From an uncultured Chloroflexota bacterium (lineage in GTDB: Bacteria; Chloroflexota; UBA4733), in NCBI GenBank assembly GCA_937967325.1, contig CALBSQ010000053.1:16506-80505 (forward strand): a DNA stretch of 64,000 bases, given 5' to 3'. Below the pieces are notes generated by a model, which saw only the letters and a list, made by a program, of their open reading frames with translations, ran no database searches and was not told the DNA's origin. Both the position numbers and the translations under genes were made by a program. Positions 49,927 to 59,025 of this stretch are shown here, one piece after another (positions within the stretch are counted from its first letter, which is position 1; the number at the start of each line of letters is the position of its first letter).

Positions 49927-51204
49927 TCAGCGCTCCGCCAGCAGCCGGTCAAGCTGGCCAAATACCTTCTCGAATGCCTTGACGTAGCCGGCTATCACCG
50001 CCGCATCGTTGGGTGGCGTCAGCCCAGTGATCGGGATGATCGAGTCGATAGCGCTGACCGCCCTCGGGTAGTCTTCCGCCCGGTACTCGATTGGCTGCCG
50101 ATAGTGGCAGGTCCACGGGCACCCCTTGCCGTAGCCGCGCTTCTCCTGAAAGAGCGTCATCCCCGGTAGGACGAACTCGGCACGGCCGATGGCTACCCCT
50201 TCGGCCCGCAGCGCCTGGCGGATGCGCTCGCTGGCCGGCGCCAGTGGCGCCGCAATGCCTAGCTCCTCCGGCCGGAACTGCGCCACGTAGCGGAAGAACA
50301 CGTGCTTGCGGCCTGGCGGCTCAACCGGCGTTTGGAGCCCACGAATGCCGGTCAGCGCGCGCGTGAGCGCCTGGGCGTTGCGCCGGATATGATCGGTGAC
50401 GGCGTCGAGGCGACCAAGCTGGGAGCGCACGAAGGCGGCGGTCATTTCCGTCGTCCGGTACATCCAGCCCATCCCGTAGGCGTTGTACTCGCGAGCGCCG
50501 TCGGCACGCCGGTGCTCGCCGAACTGCTGCAGTCGGGCCGCCTCCTGCCAAAGGCGCACATCGTCGGTGTTGAGCGCTCCGCCTTCGCCACCGGGCAGAT
50601 TCTTGTTGCCGTTAAAACTCGTCGCGGCGACGTGACCGAGCGTTCCGACCTTCTTTCCCTGGTACTCCGCGCCGTGCGCCTGGCAGCAGTCTTCGATGAC
50701 CTTGAGGCCGTGCCGCTCGGCCAGCGCCAGGATCGGCGCCATATCGGCCGGTAGCCCGTAGAGGTGTACGGGCAAGATAGCGCGGGTGCGCGGCGTGATC
50801 TTCTCGACGATCCGCTCTGGATCGATGGTGAAGGTGTGCGGGTCAATGTCGGCGAAGATGGGGATGGCGTTGTGGTGCAGGATACAGGTTGCCGTGGATG
50901 TCCAGGACAGGGGGGGGGTGATGACCTCGTCGCCGGGCTCGACCCCAGCGGCGGCAACTGCCATGTGCAGCGCTGCCGTCCCCGAGTTCGCGGCCAAACA
51001 ATAGCGAGCGCCGAGGAACGCGGCCCACTCCTGCTGTAGAGCCGTCACCTCGGGAGCTGCCGGTCCCCACAGCGTCCCACGGTCCAGCACCCGCAACACC
51101 GCGGCCTTGTCCAGGTCCGTCACGGTCGGCCACGGCTGAATCGTTCCCGGCGGCACCGCGGCGGGACCGCCATGAATCGCCAGCTCCTCAGTCAGCGTTG
51201 ACAT
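49927..51204 (-). CDS. DegT/DnrJ/EryC1 family PLP aminotransferase
   Basis: The 425-residue protein has the sugar-aminotransferase pattern: FLGARYCLAANSGTAALHMA, the DEVITPP strand, KVIEDCCQAHGAEYQG (Asp and His around the PLP ring) and the PLP lysine in SFNGNKNLPGGEGGAL. It transfers an amino group, usually from glutamate, to a keto-sugar or keto-cyclitol. The Gfo/Idh gene just upstream can make such a ketone, so together they could interconvert an alcohol and an amine. Confidence 0.9.
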   Translation of the reverse strand: MSTLTEELAIHGGPAAVPPGTIQPWPTVTDLDKAAVLRVLDRGTLWGPAAPEVTALQQEWAAFLGARYCLAANSGTAALHMAVAAAGVEPGDEVITPPLSWTSTATCILHHNAIPIFADIDPHTFTIDPERIVEKITPRTRAILPVHLYGLPADMAPILALAERHGLKVIEDCCQAHGAEYQGKKVGTLGHVAATSFNGNKNLPGGEGGALNTDDVRLWQEAARLQQFGEHRRADGAREYNAYGMGWMYRTTEMTAAFVRSQLGRLDAVTDHIRRNAQALTRALTGIRGLQTPVEPPGRKHVFFRYVAQFRPEELGIAAPLAPASERIRQALRAEGVAIGRAEFVLPGMTLFQEKRGYGKGCPWTCHYRQPIEYRAEDYPRAVSAIDSIIPITGLTPPNDAAVIAGYVKAFEKVFGQLDRLLAER

Positions 51205-51219
51205 TGCGACTCCTGTACT

Positions 51220-52242
51220 TTAGGGGCGCTGCGCCGGCAACGGCAGCTTGACAAAGCAGTTGTCTCGCTCGGACTGGTAGGCGGCCATGGCCAGCTCCAG
51301 CGCGGCGCGACCTTCCCGCCCATTAGTGAGCGGCTCCCGTCCGTTGAGCACGCAGTCGACAAAGTGGGCGATGGCACGAGGGTGGCCCGTGCCTTCCGGC
51401 ACTGGAATCGTCTCATACCGCTGGGAGCCGTCGTGCCGCAGCAGATGGATGCCGTCCATATTGTGGAGGTTGCCCTCGGTCCCGCTCAGCCAGACGAGCT
51501 CGTACCAAAGGCCGCCGGCCTCACCCCTACTGTGCATATGCCAGTTGATCACGCCGTCGCCCAACGCGCCGGATCGGAAGCGCAGCGGCACGATGCCGAT
51601 GATCTCCCCCTCCATGCGCTCCGGAATAGTCAGGGAGAGGCCACCTACCAGCGAGACGTCGCCGCCGTACCAGCGCATGAGGTCAAGCTGATGGATGAGG
51701 CAGCTCATCACCGCACCCCCGCCGAGCCGGTCCTTCTGGAAGATCCAGTGCTCCGGCGTCAGCCGGATGAACTGGTTGTGGTCCAAGCGTAGGCAGAGCA
51801 GCCGGCCGAGCGCGCCGGAATCCACCAGCTCCTTGATGCGGACGAAGGCCGGGTGGTAGCGGCGGTCGTGACACACCATGAGCGTCACCCCGGCTCGCTC
51901 GGCCGCCGCCAGCATGGCGTCGGCTTCGCGCAGGTCGCGGGCGATGGGCTTCTCCACCAGGATATGTTTCCCCTGCTGCGCAGCGGCGACAGCGACCGGC
52001 TCGTGCAGGTCGTGGGGCAAGCAGATGTCGACAGCGTCGACTTCGCGGTCTTCCAGCAGGGCACGCCAGTCGGTATACACGGTCCCGCCGCCGAGCGCCT
52101 GGCTGGCTGCGCGGGCGGCGTCCTCGCGCTCGTCGGCGACCGCGATGACGTTGGCGCGATCTTGGCACTGCAGATAGCCGGGGATATGCGCACGGCTGAT
52201 CCCGCCGGCGCCGATTAACCCTACTCCTAGGCGGTCGGTCAT
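51220..52242 (-). CDS. Gfo/Idh/MocA family oxidoreductase
   Basis: The 340-residue protein has the NAD(P) fold VGLIGAGGISRAHIPGY, the lysine motif ILVEKPIARDLREAD and the active-site stretch VMSCLIHQLDLMRWY. Its ATG overlaps the stop of the TIM-barrel gene before it (ATGA), so expression is coupled. It probably oxidises the ring hydroxyl of the imported compound to the ketone used by the aminotransferase gene that follows 15 bases later. Confidence 0.9.
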   Translation of the reverse strand: MTDRLGVGLIGAGGISRAHIPGYLQCQDRANVIAVADEREDAARAASQALGGGTVYTDWRALLEDREVDAVDICLPHDLHEPVAVAAAQQGKHILVEKPIARDLREADAMLAAAERAGVTLMVCHDRRYHPAFVRIKELVDSGALGRLLCLRLDHNQFIRLTPEHWIFQKDRLGGGAVMSCLIHQLDLMRWYGGDVSLVGGLSLTIPERMEGEIIGIVPLRFRSGALGDGVINWHMHSRGEAGGLWYELVWLSGTEGNLHNMDGIHLLRHDGSQRYETIPVPEGTGHPRAIAHFVDCVLNGREPLTNGREGRAALELAMAAYQSERDNCFVKLPLPAQRP

Positions 52243-53264
52243 TGGTGGCCTTTCTGTGTCTCACTCGCGGAACAAGAGGCGATGCCAGCCAATACGCCCT
52301 TGACAAACTGGATGTCGGTCGCCAGTCGCGCCGGACCACGGATGGACCAGGGCACGAGCTCCGCGGCATGCGGATCGGGGACGCGCCGCTCGGCCAGCCA
52401 GCGGTCGCCCTCACGCGCCAGCCGCGCCATCGTGGCGATGTCGTAGGCGGTCAGCTCCGGTACAGCTTCCAACCACCACGGCGCAAAATAGTCGATGTCG
52501 TAGATGACCGAGTGATCCTCGATGGTGAAGTTGATGGTCGGATTGCGCTGAACGATCGCGCGGATTGTACCAGCGATGTCCATCTGCCCCTGGCCCAGCG
52601 GCATCACGGGCCTCGCTGCACCGCGCTCCGTCGACATCAACATCACGTCCTTGAGATGGGTCGTGACTGCGCAGGCCGCCGAGCGCGCCACTCCGCCGTC
52701 GGGCGCCTCGCCGAGGATGGGGAGATTGCCCGTGTCCAGCCCAACCCCGACCACGTCCGCGCCGACCTGCTCGGCGATCTGCACGATCTCATAGGTCGTG
52801 TAGTCCCAGTGATTCTCGATGCCGAGGCGCAGGCCGTGCTCGCGTAGCTCGGGGGCCAGCCGTTGCAAACAGGCGGCGGTAGCGGCAACGAACTCCTTCC
52901 ATCGACCCAAGTCCTGGAATCGCTCGCGCGCGCCCATGGTGCAGTGCAGCGCCTGGACGTCGTGCTCGGCAGCCAGCCGGCAGGTCAGGTGAAACCTCTG
53001 CTCGCGTCGTTCCACCACAGAGCTGTCGGCCTGCCAGTGTAGCGGAAGCTGCACGTATGGCTCCAGGTACAGGTCCAGATCAGCAGCTAGCGCGAAGGCG
53101 TCGCGAACTCGCACCGCGTCGTCAGGAATGGTCGACTGCAGGCCCTCAGCGCCAAGCTCCTTGGCTTTCTGTAACTGCCGAAATACATCGCGGTCACAAA
53201 TCTCGTGACCGGTCGGTCCCGTCAAACTGTAGGAATCTAGACCTACGCGGGATATCTTCATCAT
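52239..53264 (-). CDS. Xylose-isomerase-like TIM-barrel protein
   Basis: The start is the tandem ATG at 53264/53261; the product has 341 residues. The AP endonuclease 2/sugar isomerase fold is seen in QLQKAKELGAEGLQS, the metal-site Glu in GLRLGIENHWDYTTYE, VGVGLDTGNLPILGE (Asp), THLKDVML (His) and INFTIEDHS (Glu). Such proteins isomerise or epimerise sugars and cyclitols, as IolE/IolI or hydroxypyruvate isomerase do. It sits between a metallopeptidase-like gene and a coupled oxidoreductase. Confidence 0.87.
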   Translation of the reverse strand: MMKISRVGLDSYSLTGPTGHEICDRDVFRQLQKAKELGAEGLQSTIPDDAVRVRDAFALAADLDLYLEPYVQLPLHWQADSSVVERREQRFHLTCRLAAEHDVQALHCTMGARERFQDLGRWKEFVAATAACLQRLAPELREHGLRLGIENHWDYTTYEIVQIAEQVGADVVGVGLDTGNLPILGEAPDGGVARSAACAVTTHLKDVMLMSTERGAARPVMPLGQGQMDIAGTIRAIVQRNPTINFTIEDHSVIYDIDYFAPWWLEAVPELTAYDIATMARLAREGDRWLAERRVPDPHAAELVPWSIRGPARLATDIQFVKGVLAGIASCSASETQKGHQ

Positions 53265-53299
53265 CCTCGCTTCAATACATGGGGAACCGCTGGGCAGCG

Positions 53300-54781
53300 C
53301 TAGCCATTCGGTCGCCAATTCCAGTCGTCCAGGGGGAAGAGCGGACGCTGCACCTTGTGATAGGACAGCGATTGCAACCGAGGAGTGCTCGCACCCGGCG
53401 CATCGACGTAGATCCATTGCTTGGCGATGTCGCGATAGGTCCAGCGGAAGTTGTTCGGCGACTTCACCACCACGAGCTGCGCGCTGGAAGGGTCCAGCCC
53501 AGCCGCGCAGTAGATGCCCGGGTCATAGCATGGAACCGGGCGCTCGGTGAGCAACACCTGCAGCATCCCCGATTCCAGTACCACGGCGGTACCCATGTCA
53601 GACGTGAGGCCATCGCCAACGCCGGCAGTGAAGGTGAGCCGCCCACCCGTCAGCCGGCGGACGACGCCGGTGACGGGGACCGGCTGGTGGCGGGCGGGAT
53701 CAAGCCGGCCACCGATAGCCAAAGTGATCTCCTTGCCGTCGGCCGGCGCCGCGGCACGAGCAGCATAGGGATCGACCAACGTCAGCAGGGCCTTACCGCG
53801 CAGGGGGGCATCCACCAGCTCTCGCAGCAAAGCCGTGCTATCCCCCGGCGCGCCGGAGCTGACGCCGTCCGCGGAGTCGACGAGCAGCACTGGGCCTTCC
53901 TTCACCTGCAAGCCTTGCCGCACCGCCTCATGCGGAGACAGCAGCGGGACATGGAACTCGTGACGGCGGCTCCACAGGAGCTCCGCGACGCGATCGGCCT
54001 GCTGCTGCACGGACTGTGCGCCGCCATCGGTGACGACGACGACCGTGCAACCCATCTCCGCCACGTCGAGCCACGGTTGGACGACAAACAGGGACGCCGA
54101 GCGGACCCCGGGGAGCGACTCCAGCCCGATCACTTCACGCATCACATCCGCCGCCGGCCCTTCGGTCGTCTGCGCATTCTCGGGCGGTACCACCATCGGA
54201 AGCTTGCGGATCGCCATGGCCGGGCGAGAACGGGCCTTGAGGCAGTGGAACAGCAGCTCGGCTGCCCGCTCCCCAGTCTCGTACATGTCGGTATGGGGAT
54301 AACTGCGAAAGCCGACCAGGGCATCAGCCGCCTTGACCATCGCCTCAGTGACGTTGGCGTGCAGGTCGAGGGTCGCGACGATCGGAACGTCGCGCCCGAC
54401 GAGCCGGCGCAGCTCCGTCAGCAGCCAACCGTCGGCGTCCCGCTCTTGCTCGCTTACCCAGGCCCCGTGGAGCGCCAGCAGCACACCGTCGACGTGACCG
54501 GCCGCTCGGACCCGGGCCAGGAATTCGGCCGTCAGCCGATTGAAGTCCCGCGCGCTGATCGGTCCGCCGCTGGAGGCCCAGGCCGTCAGTGTCGGGACCA
54601 GCTCCACCCCGTGACGACGACTCGACTGGATGAAGCCGCCGATCTCCGTGCGGGTGTCCGCCAAGCCGTCTATGCTGTCCTGATCGTAGCGCAGGCAACC
54701 GGCCTCGAAGTCGTCGAGCCCGCTCGGGACAGGCGAAAAGGTGTTGGACTCCTGGATCAGCATTCCCGTCAGCACTCGCAC
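53300..54781 (-). CDS. M81 family (MlrC-like) metallopeptidase
   Basis: The 493-residue protein begins VLTGMLIQESNTFSPV, as MlrC proteins do. It has the N-terminal domain motifs DGVLLALHGAW, TLDLHANVT and GFRSYPHTDMYETGERA (His and Asp ligands of zinc). The C-terminal domain starts at VLLVDSADGVSSGAPGDST. MlrC was first known for microcystin breakdown. In transport loci like this one, M81 proteins more likely cleave an amide bond in an imported compound. It is cytoplasmic. Confidence 0.88.
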   Translation of the reverse strand: MRVLTGMLIQESNTFSPVPSGLDDFEAGCLRYDQDSIDGLADTRTEIGGFIQSSRRHGVELVPTLTAWASSGGPISARDFNRLTAEFLARVRAAGHVDGVLLALHGAWVSEQERDADGWLLTELRRLVGRDVPIVATLDLHANVTEAMVKAADALVGFRSYPHTDMYETGERAAELLFHCLKARSRPAMAIRKLPMVVPPENAQTTEGPAADVMREVIGLESLPGVRSASLFVVQPWLDVAEMGCTVVVVTDGGAQSVQQQADRVAELLWSRRHEFHVPLLSPHEAVRQGLQVKEGPVLLVDSADGVSSGAPGDSTALLRELVDAPLRGKALLTLVDPYAARAAAPADGKEITLAIGGRLDPARHQPVPVTGVVRRLTGGRLTFTAGVGDGLTSDMGTAVVLESGMLQVLLTERPVPCYDPGIYCAAGLDPSSAQLVVVKSPNNFRWTYRDIAKQWIYVDAPGASTPRLQSLSYHKVQRPLFPLDDWNWRPNG

Positions 54782-54785
54782 CGGC

Positions 54786-55658
54786 TTAGCCCTTGATTCC
54801 GCTCATCACGATGCCACGCACGAAGTGCTGCTGGGCAAAGAAGAATACCACGATGATTGGCAGACTCATCAGGAAGGAGATCGCCATAAGGTACTGAAAT
54901 TGCGTGCTGTTCTGCTGCAGAAACACCTGCAGGCCAATGGTCAAGGTGTACTTGTCCTGAGTGTTCAGGTAAATGAGCGGACCCAGGAAGTCGTTCCAAT
55001 TGCCGGTGAACGAGAAGATCAGGAGCGTCGCCAGTGCCGGCCTGGAGAGTGGAAGGATGAGCTGGAGCAGGATGCGCAGATTGGAGGCGCCGTCGATCTT
55101 GGCCGCCTCCGAGAGCTCCATCGGGATGGACCGGAAGAACTGACGCAGCAAGAAGATGAAGAACGGCGCTCCGAAGTAGGCCGGGACGATGAGGGGCAGG
55201 AAGGTATTGAGCCAACCCAGCTTCTGGAACAGGATGTAGGTCGGGATCAGGGTGACGACGCCCGGCAGCATCATCGTCGCCAGGACAACGATGAAGAGGA
55301 TGTCGCGCCCTGGAAAGCGCAGGCGGGCAAAGCCGTAGGCAACCGCCGAAGCGGAGAGCAACTGCCCGAGCATCGCCGTGGCGGTGATGATCAGCGTGTT
55401 TCGCGCGTAGAGCGCGAAGGGCGCCGAGGTCCAGGCGTGGGCATAGTTCAGCCAGACCGGAGGGGTGGGAATCCAGACCGGCGGCCACAGCCCGAGCTGC
55501 CGGTCGGTCTTCAGTGACGTCGAGAGCATCCAGACCAGCGGCGCCAAGAAGACCACACTGAGCGGGATGAGGGCCGCGTAGCGGAGCACGCGTCCGGCCA
55601 TCAGACCCTGCGACCTCCGTCTGGATCGCGCGAGGGACATCGTTCCTGTTGCTGCCAT
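54786..55658 (-). CDS. Carbohydrate ABC transporter permease (MalG type)
   Basis: The 290-residue protein has six membrane helices (LIPLSVVFLAPLVWML, NTLIITATAMLGQLLSASAV, ILFIVVLATMMLPGVVTLIP and others). It has the EAA loop ELSEAAKIDGASNLRIL...LPLSRPAL, which contacts the ATPase. The C-terminus FVRGIVMSGIKG is typical. It is encoded right after the partner permease and takes up the solute brought by the binding protein of this cluster. No ATPase gene is present, so a shared MsmK-like ATPase must serve it. Confidence 0.93.
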   Translation of the reverse strand: MAATGTMSLARSRRRSQGLMAGRVLRYAALIPLSVVFLAPLVWMLSTSLKTDRQLGLWPPVWIPTPPVWLNYAHAWTSAPFALYARNTLIITATAMLGQLLSASAVAYGFARLRFPGRDILFIVVLATMMLPGVVTLIPTYILFQKLGWLNTFLPLIVPAYFGAPFFIFLLRQFFRSIPMELSEAAKIDGASNLRILLQLILPLSRPALATLLIFSFTGNWNDFLGPLIYLNTQDKYTLTIGLQVFLQQNSTQFQYLMAISFLMSLPIIVVFFFAQQHFVRGIVMSGIKG

Positions 55659-55666
55659 ATCTTTCC

Positions 55667-56629
55667 CTAGCGGCCCGGCGTTTCAGCCTCATAGTAGACC
55701 CAGCGCCGGGCGAGCGCGAGCTGCACTAAGGTCACCAGCATGATGACGACGAAGAGGAGCCAGGCCAGCGCGGATGCATAACCGAACCGGTAGAAGTAGA
55801 AACCCTGCTGGTAGATGTTCAGCACCCAGAACAGCAGGGAGTTCAGCGGGCCGGCGCCGGGCATGCCGTAGTTGCCCGAACCCAACAAGAACGCCGCCGT
55901 GAAGACCTGAAAGCTGGAGATAATACCGATGGTCAGCACGAAGAAGATAGTCGGTGAGATCATCGGGATGGTGACGTGCCAAAACTTGCGGCCGGCGCCG
56001 GCGCCGTCGATGCTTGCCGCTTCGTACAACTCCTGCGGCACGGACTGGAGGCCGGCCAGGTAGATGATCATGCTGCCGCCGACCTGCCAGAGGCTCCAGA
56101 TCACCAGCGACGGCTTGGTCCAGCTCGGCGAGGTGAGCCAGTCCGGCCCCGAAATCCCGATGCTGCTGAGGAAGCCGTTGAGCAGGCCGAAGCGATCATT
56201 CAGGATCCAGAGGAACAGCATGATCGAGGGTACCGCCGGGACGATGGACGGCATGTAGAAGGCGGTACGGAAAAAGGCGATGCCGGGGATCTTCTGATTG
56301 AGCAGCAGCGCCAGGCCAAACCCGATCACCATACCCAGCGGGACCGACAGTACGACGTAGTACAGCGTATTAAAGATAGAGAGATAAAAGTTCTGGTCGT
56401 GGAAGACTTTGACGTAGTTCTGGAGGCCGGTCCAGTTCGGCGCTTGCAGTGCGCTGTAGTCCGTGAAACTCAGCAAGAAGCCCGCGAGGAACGGACCGGC
56501 CGTAAAGACGATGAGACCCACGATCCAGGGTAAGATGAACAGGTAGCCCTCAATGGCCTCTCGACGCGCCATACCGCCGGCGCGGCGGCGGCGCGCCTGG
56601 CTTGGGATCACCTGCGCTGATGCGTTCAT
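55667..56629 (-). CDS. Carbohydrate ABC transporter permease (MalF type)
   Basis: The ATG at 56629 gives 320 residues; the GTG at 56641 is less likely. Six membrane helices are seen, with IEGYLFILPWIVGLIVFTAG at the start. The EAA loop is ELYEAASIDGAGAGRKF...IPMISPTI. It pairs with the second permease gene eight bases downstream. The sugar-binding protein gene ends 13 bases upstream, so the order binding protein, permease, permease is the classical importer operon. Confidence 0.93.
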   Translation of the reverse strand: MNASAQVIPSQARRRRAGGMARREAIEGYLFILPWIVGLIVFTAGPFLAGFLLSFTDYSALQAPNWTGLQNYVKVFHDQNFYLSIFNTLYYVVLSVPLGMVIGFGLALLLNQKIPGIAFFRTAFYMPSIVPAVPSIMLFLWILNDRFGLLNGFLSSIGISGPDWLTSPSWTKPSLVIWSLWQVGGSMIIYLAGLQSVPQELYEAASIDGAGAGRKFWHVTIPMISPTIFFVLTIGIISSFQVFTAAFLLGSGNYGMPGAGPLNSLLFWVLNIYQQGFYFYRFGYASALAWLLFVVIMLVTLVQLALARRWVYYEAETPGR

Positions 56630-56642
56630 GGCGTGCCCCACC

Positions 56643-58058
56643 CTAGCCTTGCGGTGGCGGATAGGCGTTGTTCTTATCCAGAATCCCCTGGACGGCGTCC
56701 GCCGCCGTCTTCAGCTCCTGATCCATCGGCTTCTTGCCGATGAGGATGTCGTCCCACATCGTCGAGATGAAGTTCAGCATGTCCAGCGTGCCGACGACGA
56801 TGGGGATCCAATGGACTGTCGCCGCGGTAGCGAGGAACTGCTCTCGGCGCTTGTCCTTGGCGCCCCAGGCCTGCGCCACGGTCTGCAAGGCGGGGATGCC
56901 GCCCGACTGGTCGGCGTAGTTGGTGTAGAAGTCCTTACCCATGAGAAAGTCGGTCAGTTGCCAGGCGCCGTCAGGGTTCTTGGCCTTCTTGAAGTAATAC
57001 CACCCACCGCCGCCGTCGTAGTTCAGGTGCTCCGTGTTCGGGGTGTAGACCGGGCCAGGAATGATGCCGTACTGCAGGTCCGGCGAGTACTTATCATAGT
57101 TCGGGAAGACGCCCTCGCTGTTCATCCCGAAGACCACCTTGCCGGCGGAAAAGGCGTCGATGCCGGTCCCCATCGTGAGGCCCTTGGTGAACGCCGCCGC
57201 CTGCTCGTAGCCGCCTTGCTGATCCATGAGGCCCTTGACTGCGGTCATCGCCTCTGCACCCTTGTCCTGTAAAGTCACCTTGGTATGATCATCGTTCACC
57301 AAGTCCGAGCCGAGCACCCAGAGCATGGAGTAGAAGGTCAAATAGGTGGGCGGGTTGCCGAAGGTGGGCGTGTAGCCGATGATGTTGATTTTGCCGGAGC
57401 TGTCCTTGGTCGTGGCTTTGGCGGCCTGGGCCACCATGTCCTGCCAGGTGGTCGGCGGCTTGTCCGGATCCAGCCCGGCCTTCTGCATCAGGGTCTTGTT
57501 GTAGAAGAAGGCCCGGGTGTCCGTCGAGTAAGGGATGACCCAGGTTTTGCCCCACTGCACGGAGTCCTTCTGCAGGCGCGGCCAGACATCGCTCCACTTC
57601 CAGGAACCCGCCAGCTTGATCTTGTCGTCCATCGCGAAGATGGCATTGCGCACGGCCAGGTCCGGACCCTGCCAGCGGCCCAGGTAGGAGAGGTCCGGCG
57701 GATTGCCGGCGGCCAGCACGGCCATGGTCTTCGTGTTGCTGTCGTATTCGCCCAGCACGAACTGGAGCTTGAGGTCAGGCTTTGCCTTGGCAGCTTCCTG
57801 GACGATCATGTCGCCCAGTTTCTGCGTCGGGTTCCAGAAGACGACCGTCCCAGTCGCCTTCGCCACCCCGGTCGAAGAGGCGACGGAGGCGGACACAGCC
57901 CCCGAGGCCAGTGACGACGCTGCCGCGCTGGAGCTGGTCGTCTGGCCTCCCGAGCATGCCTGGAGTAGCGGTACCACGGCGGTAACTGCAACCAGCTTCC
58001 CGGCGAGGGTCAGCAACCTCCGGCGGCTCGCAAGATCGCGCGTCGTGAAGCGACTCAT
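56643..58058 (-). CDS. Extracellular sugar-binding lipoprotein with cognate permeases
   Basis: The 471-residue protein has LASRRRLLTLAG (twin-arginine-like, 9-20), a lipobox PLLQAC with Cys35 and a short Ser/Ala linker. The mature domain runs TVVFWNPTQKLGDMIVQEA, GNPPDLSYLGRW, TWVIPYSTDTRAFFYNKTL and GMNSEGVFPNYDKY, which is family 1 solute-binding. It is the only binding protein of the four in this window with its own permeases, and opens the minus-strand operon reaching to 48.4 kb. Confidence 0.93.
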   Translation of the reverse strand: MSRFTTRDLASRRRLLTLAGKLVAVTAVVPLLQACSGGQTTSSSAAASSLASGAVSASVASSTGVAKATGTVVFWNPTQKLGDMIVQEAAKAKPDLKLQFVLGEYDSNTKTMAVLAAGNPPDLSYLGRWQGPDLAVRNAIFAMDDKIKLAGSWKWSDVWPRLQKDSVQWGKTWVIPYSTDTRAFFYNKTLMQKAGLDPDKPPTTWQDMVAQAAKATTKDSSGKINIIGYTPTFGNPPTYLTFYSMLWVLGSDLVNDDHTKVTLQDKGAEAMTAVKGLMDQQGGYEQAAAFTKGLTMGTGIDAFSAGKVVFGMNSEGVFPNYDKYSPDLQYGIIPGPVYTPNTEHLNYDGGGGWYYFKKAKNPDGAWQLTDFLMGKDFYTNYADQSGGIPALQTVAQAWGAKDKRREQFLATAATVHWIPIVVGTLDMLNFISTMWDDILIGKKPMDQELKTAADAVQGILDKNNAYPPPQG

Positions 58059-58137
58059 GATGCTTTCTCCTATCCTTGTCTACGGACCATTGCCGCGATA
58101 TCGCCGGGGAGCCAACCATGCCCCCTGGCAGCGCGCA

Positions 58138-58890
58138 CTACTGGCTCGCCATGGCGGGCTCGAACGCTCCCTTCATTTGTTGGATCTCGCCTTCTACCTG
58201 GACAAGGTGACGGTGCATAGCGTCTCGCGAGCCGGCCATGTCGCGCGCCCGAACCTGGTCCAGGATCTGCTGGTGGGCCATCACGGAGCGGTCGACGGAG
58301 CCGGGGTTGTGGATCGTCGCCAGGCGGCTGGCCCGCAGGAGCTGGCCCACCGGCTCGAGCACGAGCGGGAGCAGGACGTTGCCCGCCGCCTCGGCCAGCA
58401 ACCGGTGGAACTGGATGTCGTGCTCGATACAGATTTCAGGGCGATCGGCGTCCGCCCGCATCTGGTCAATGGTCAGACCCATCGCTTCTAACTGCGCGTC
58501 GGAGGCGCTCTCGGCCGCCATGCCGGCGATCTCGACCTCCAGAATGCGTCGGAGCTGGAGGAGGTCTCGCGGGACCCGCCGGTCCTCCTGCATCAGGTGG
58601 ACCAATTGATCGAGTAGCTGCCACCGGTGGCGAGGCAAGACGCGGCTACCTCTTCCATGGAACACCTCGATCATCCCTCGCGCACTGAGCAGCCGCAGGG
58701 CTTCGCGTACCACGCCGCGACTCGCGCCGTACTCGGTAGCCAGCGCATGCTCCGTCGGCAGGAAGTCGCCTGGTGCAAAGCGTCCCTCGGTAATGGCCTC
58801 GGCCAGATCGTGGGCCACCGCCCCGTAGAGCCGGGGCGGCTTCCGCCACCGTTTGGCCTCGGCGACGCTGGCACGAGCCGGCACGATCAT
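58138..58890 (-). CDS. FadR-type GntR family transcriptional regulator
   Basis: The ATG at 58890 gives 250 residues. The winged helix is clear: LAEAITEGRFAPGDFLPTEH, ALATEYGASRGVVREALRLL and GMIEVFHGRGSRVLP. A helical FCD effector domain follows, with metal-site residues in DIQFHRLLAEAAGN, MAHQQILDQVRARD and MHRHLVQVEG. It most likely represses the import operon (80 bases downstream) and the divergent ceramidase-like gene until the substrate or a product binds. Confidence 0.92.
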   Translation of the reverse strand: MIVPARASVAEAKRWRKPPRLYGAVAHDLAEAITEGRFAPGDFLPTEHALATEYGASRGVVREALRLLSARGMIEVFHGRGSRVLPRHRWQLLDQLVHLMQEDRRVPRDLLQLRRILEVEIAGMAAESASDAQLEAMGLTIDQMRADADRPEICIEHDIQFHRLLAEAAGNVLLPLVLEPVGQLLRASRLATIHNPGSVDRSVMAHQQILDQVRARDMAGSRDAMHRHLVQVEGEIQQMKGAFEPAMASQ

Positions 58891-58953
58891 CTCTAATTCC
58901 CCGCCATCGCGAGCTCGGCGGACGCTTCCCCGATCGTCCTGCGTCCGTACACT

Positions 58954-58999
58954 GTGTTGTATCATTAAGTCGCTGGGTAGTAAAGTCATCCTACAACAC
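58954..58999. promoter_or_regulatory. Candidate operator between regulator and divergent hydrolase gene
   Basis: GTGTTGTA at 58954-58961 and TACAACAC at 58992-58999 are perfect 8-bp inverted half-sites 30 bases apart. They lie in the AT-richer divergent spacer of the FadR-type regulator and the hydrolase. The right half is 26 bases before the hydrolase GTG, a position suited to repression. Confidence 0.45.
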
Positions 59000-59025
59000 G
59001 AGCCGGATTGGAGGAGATGGCCACC

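Noticed and set aside
53057..54796. A 579-codon open frame on the plus strand opposite the M81 gene
   Set aside because: It is an antisense shadow of GC-rich coding DNA, with Arg/Gln/His-rich composition and no family motif. The minus-strand M81 frame has all expected motifs.
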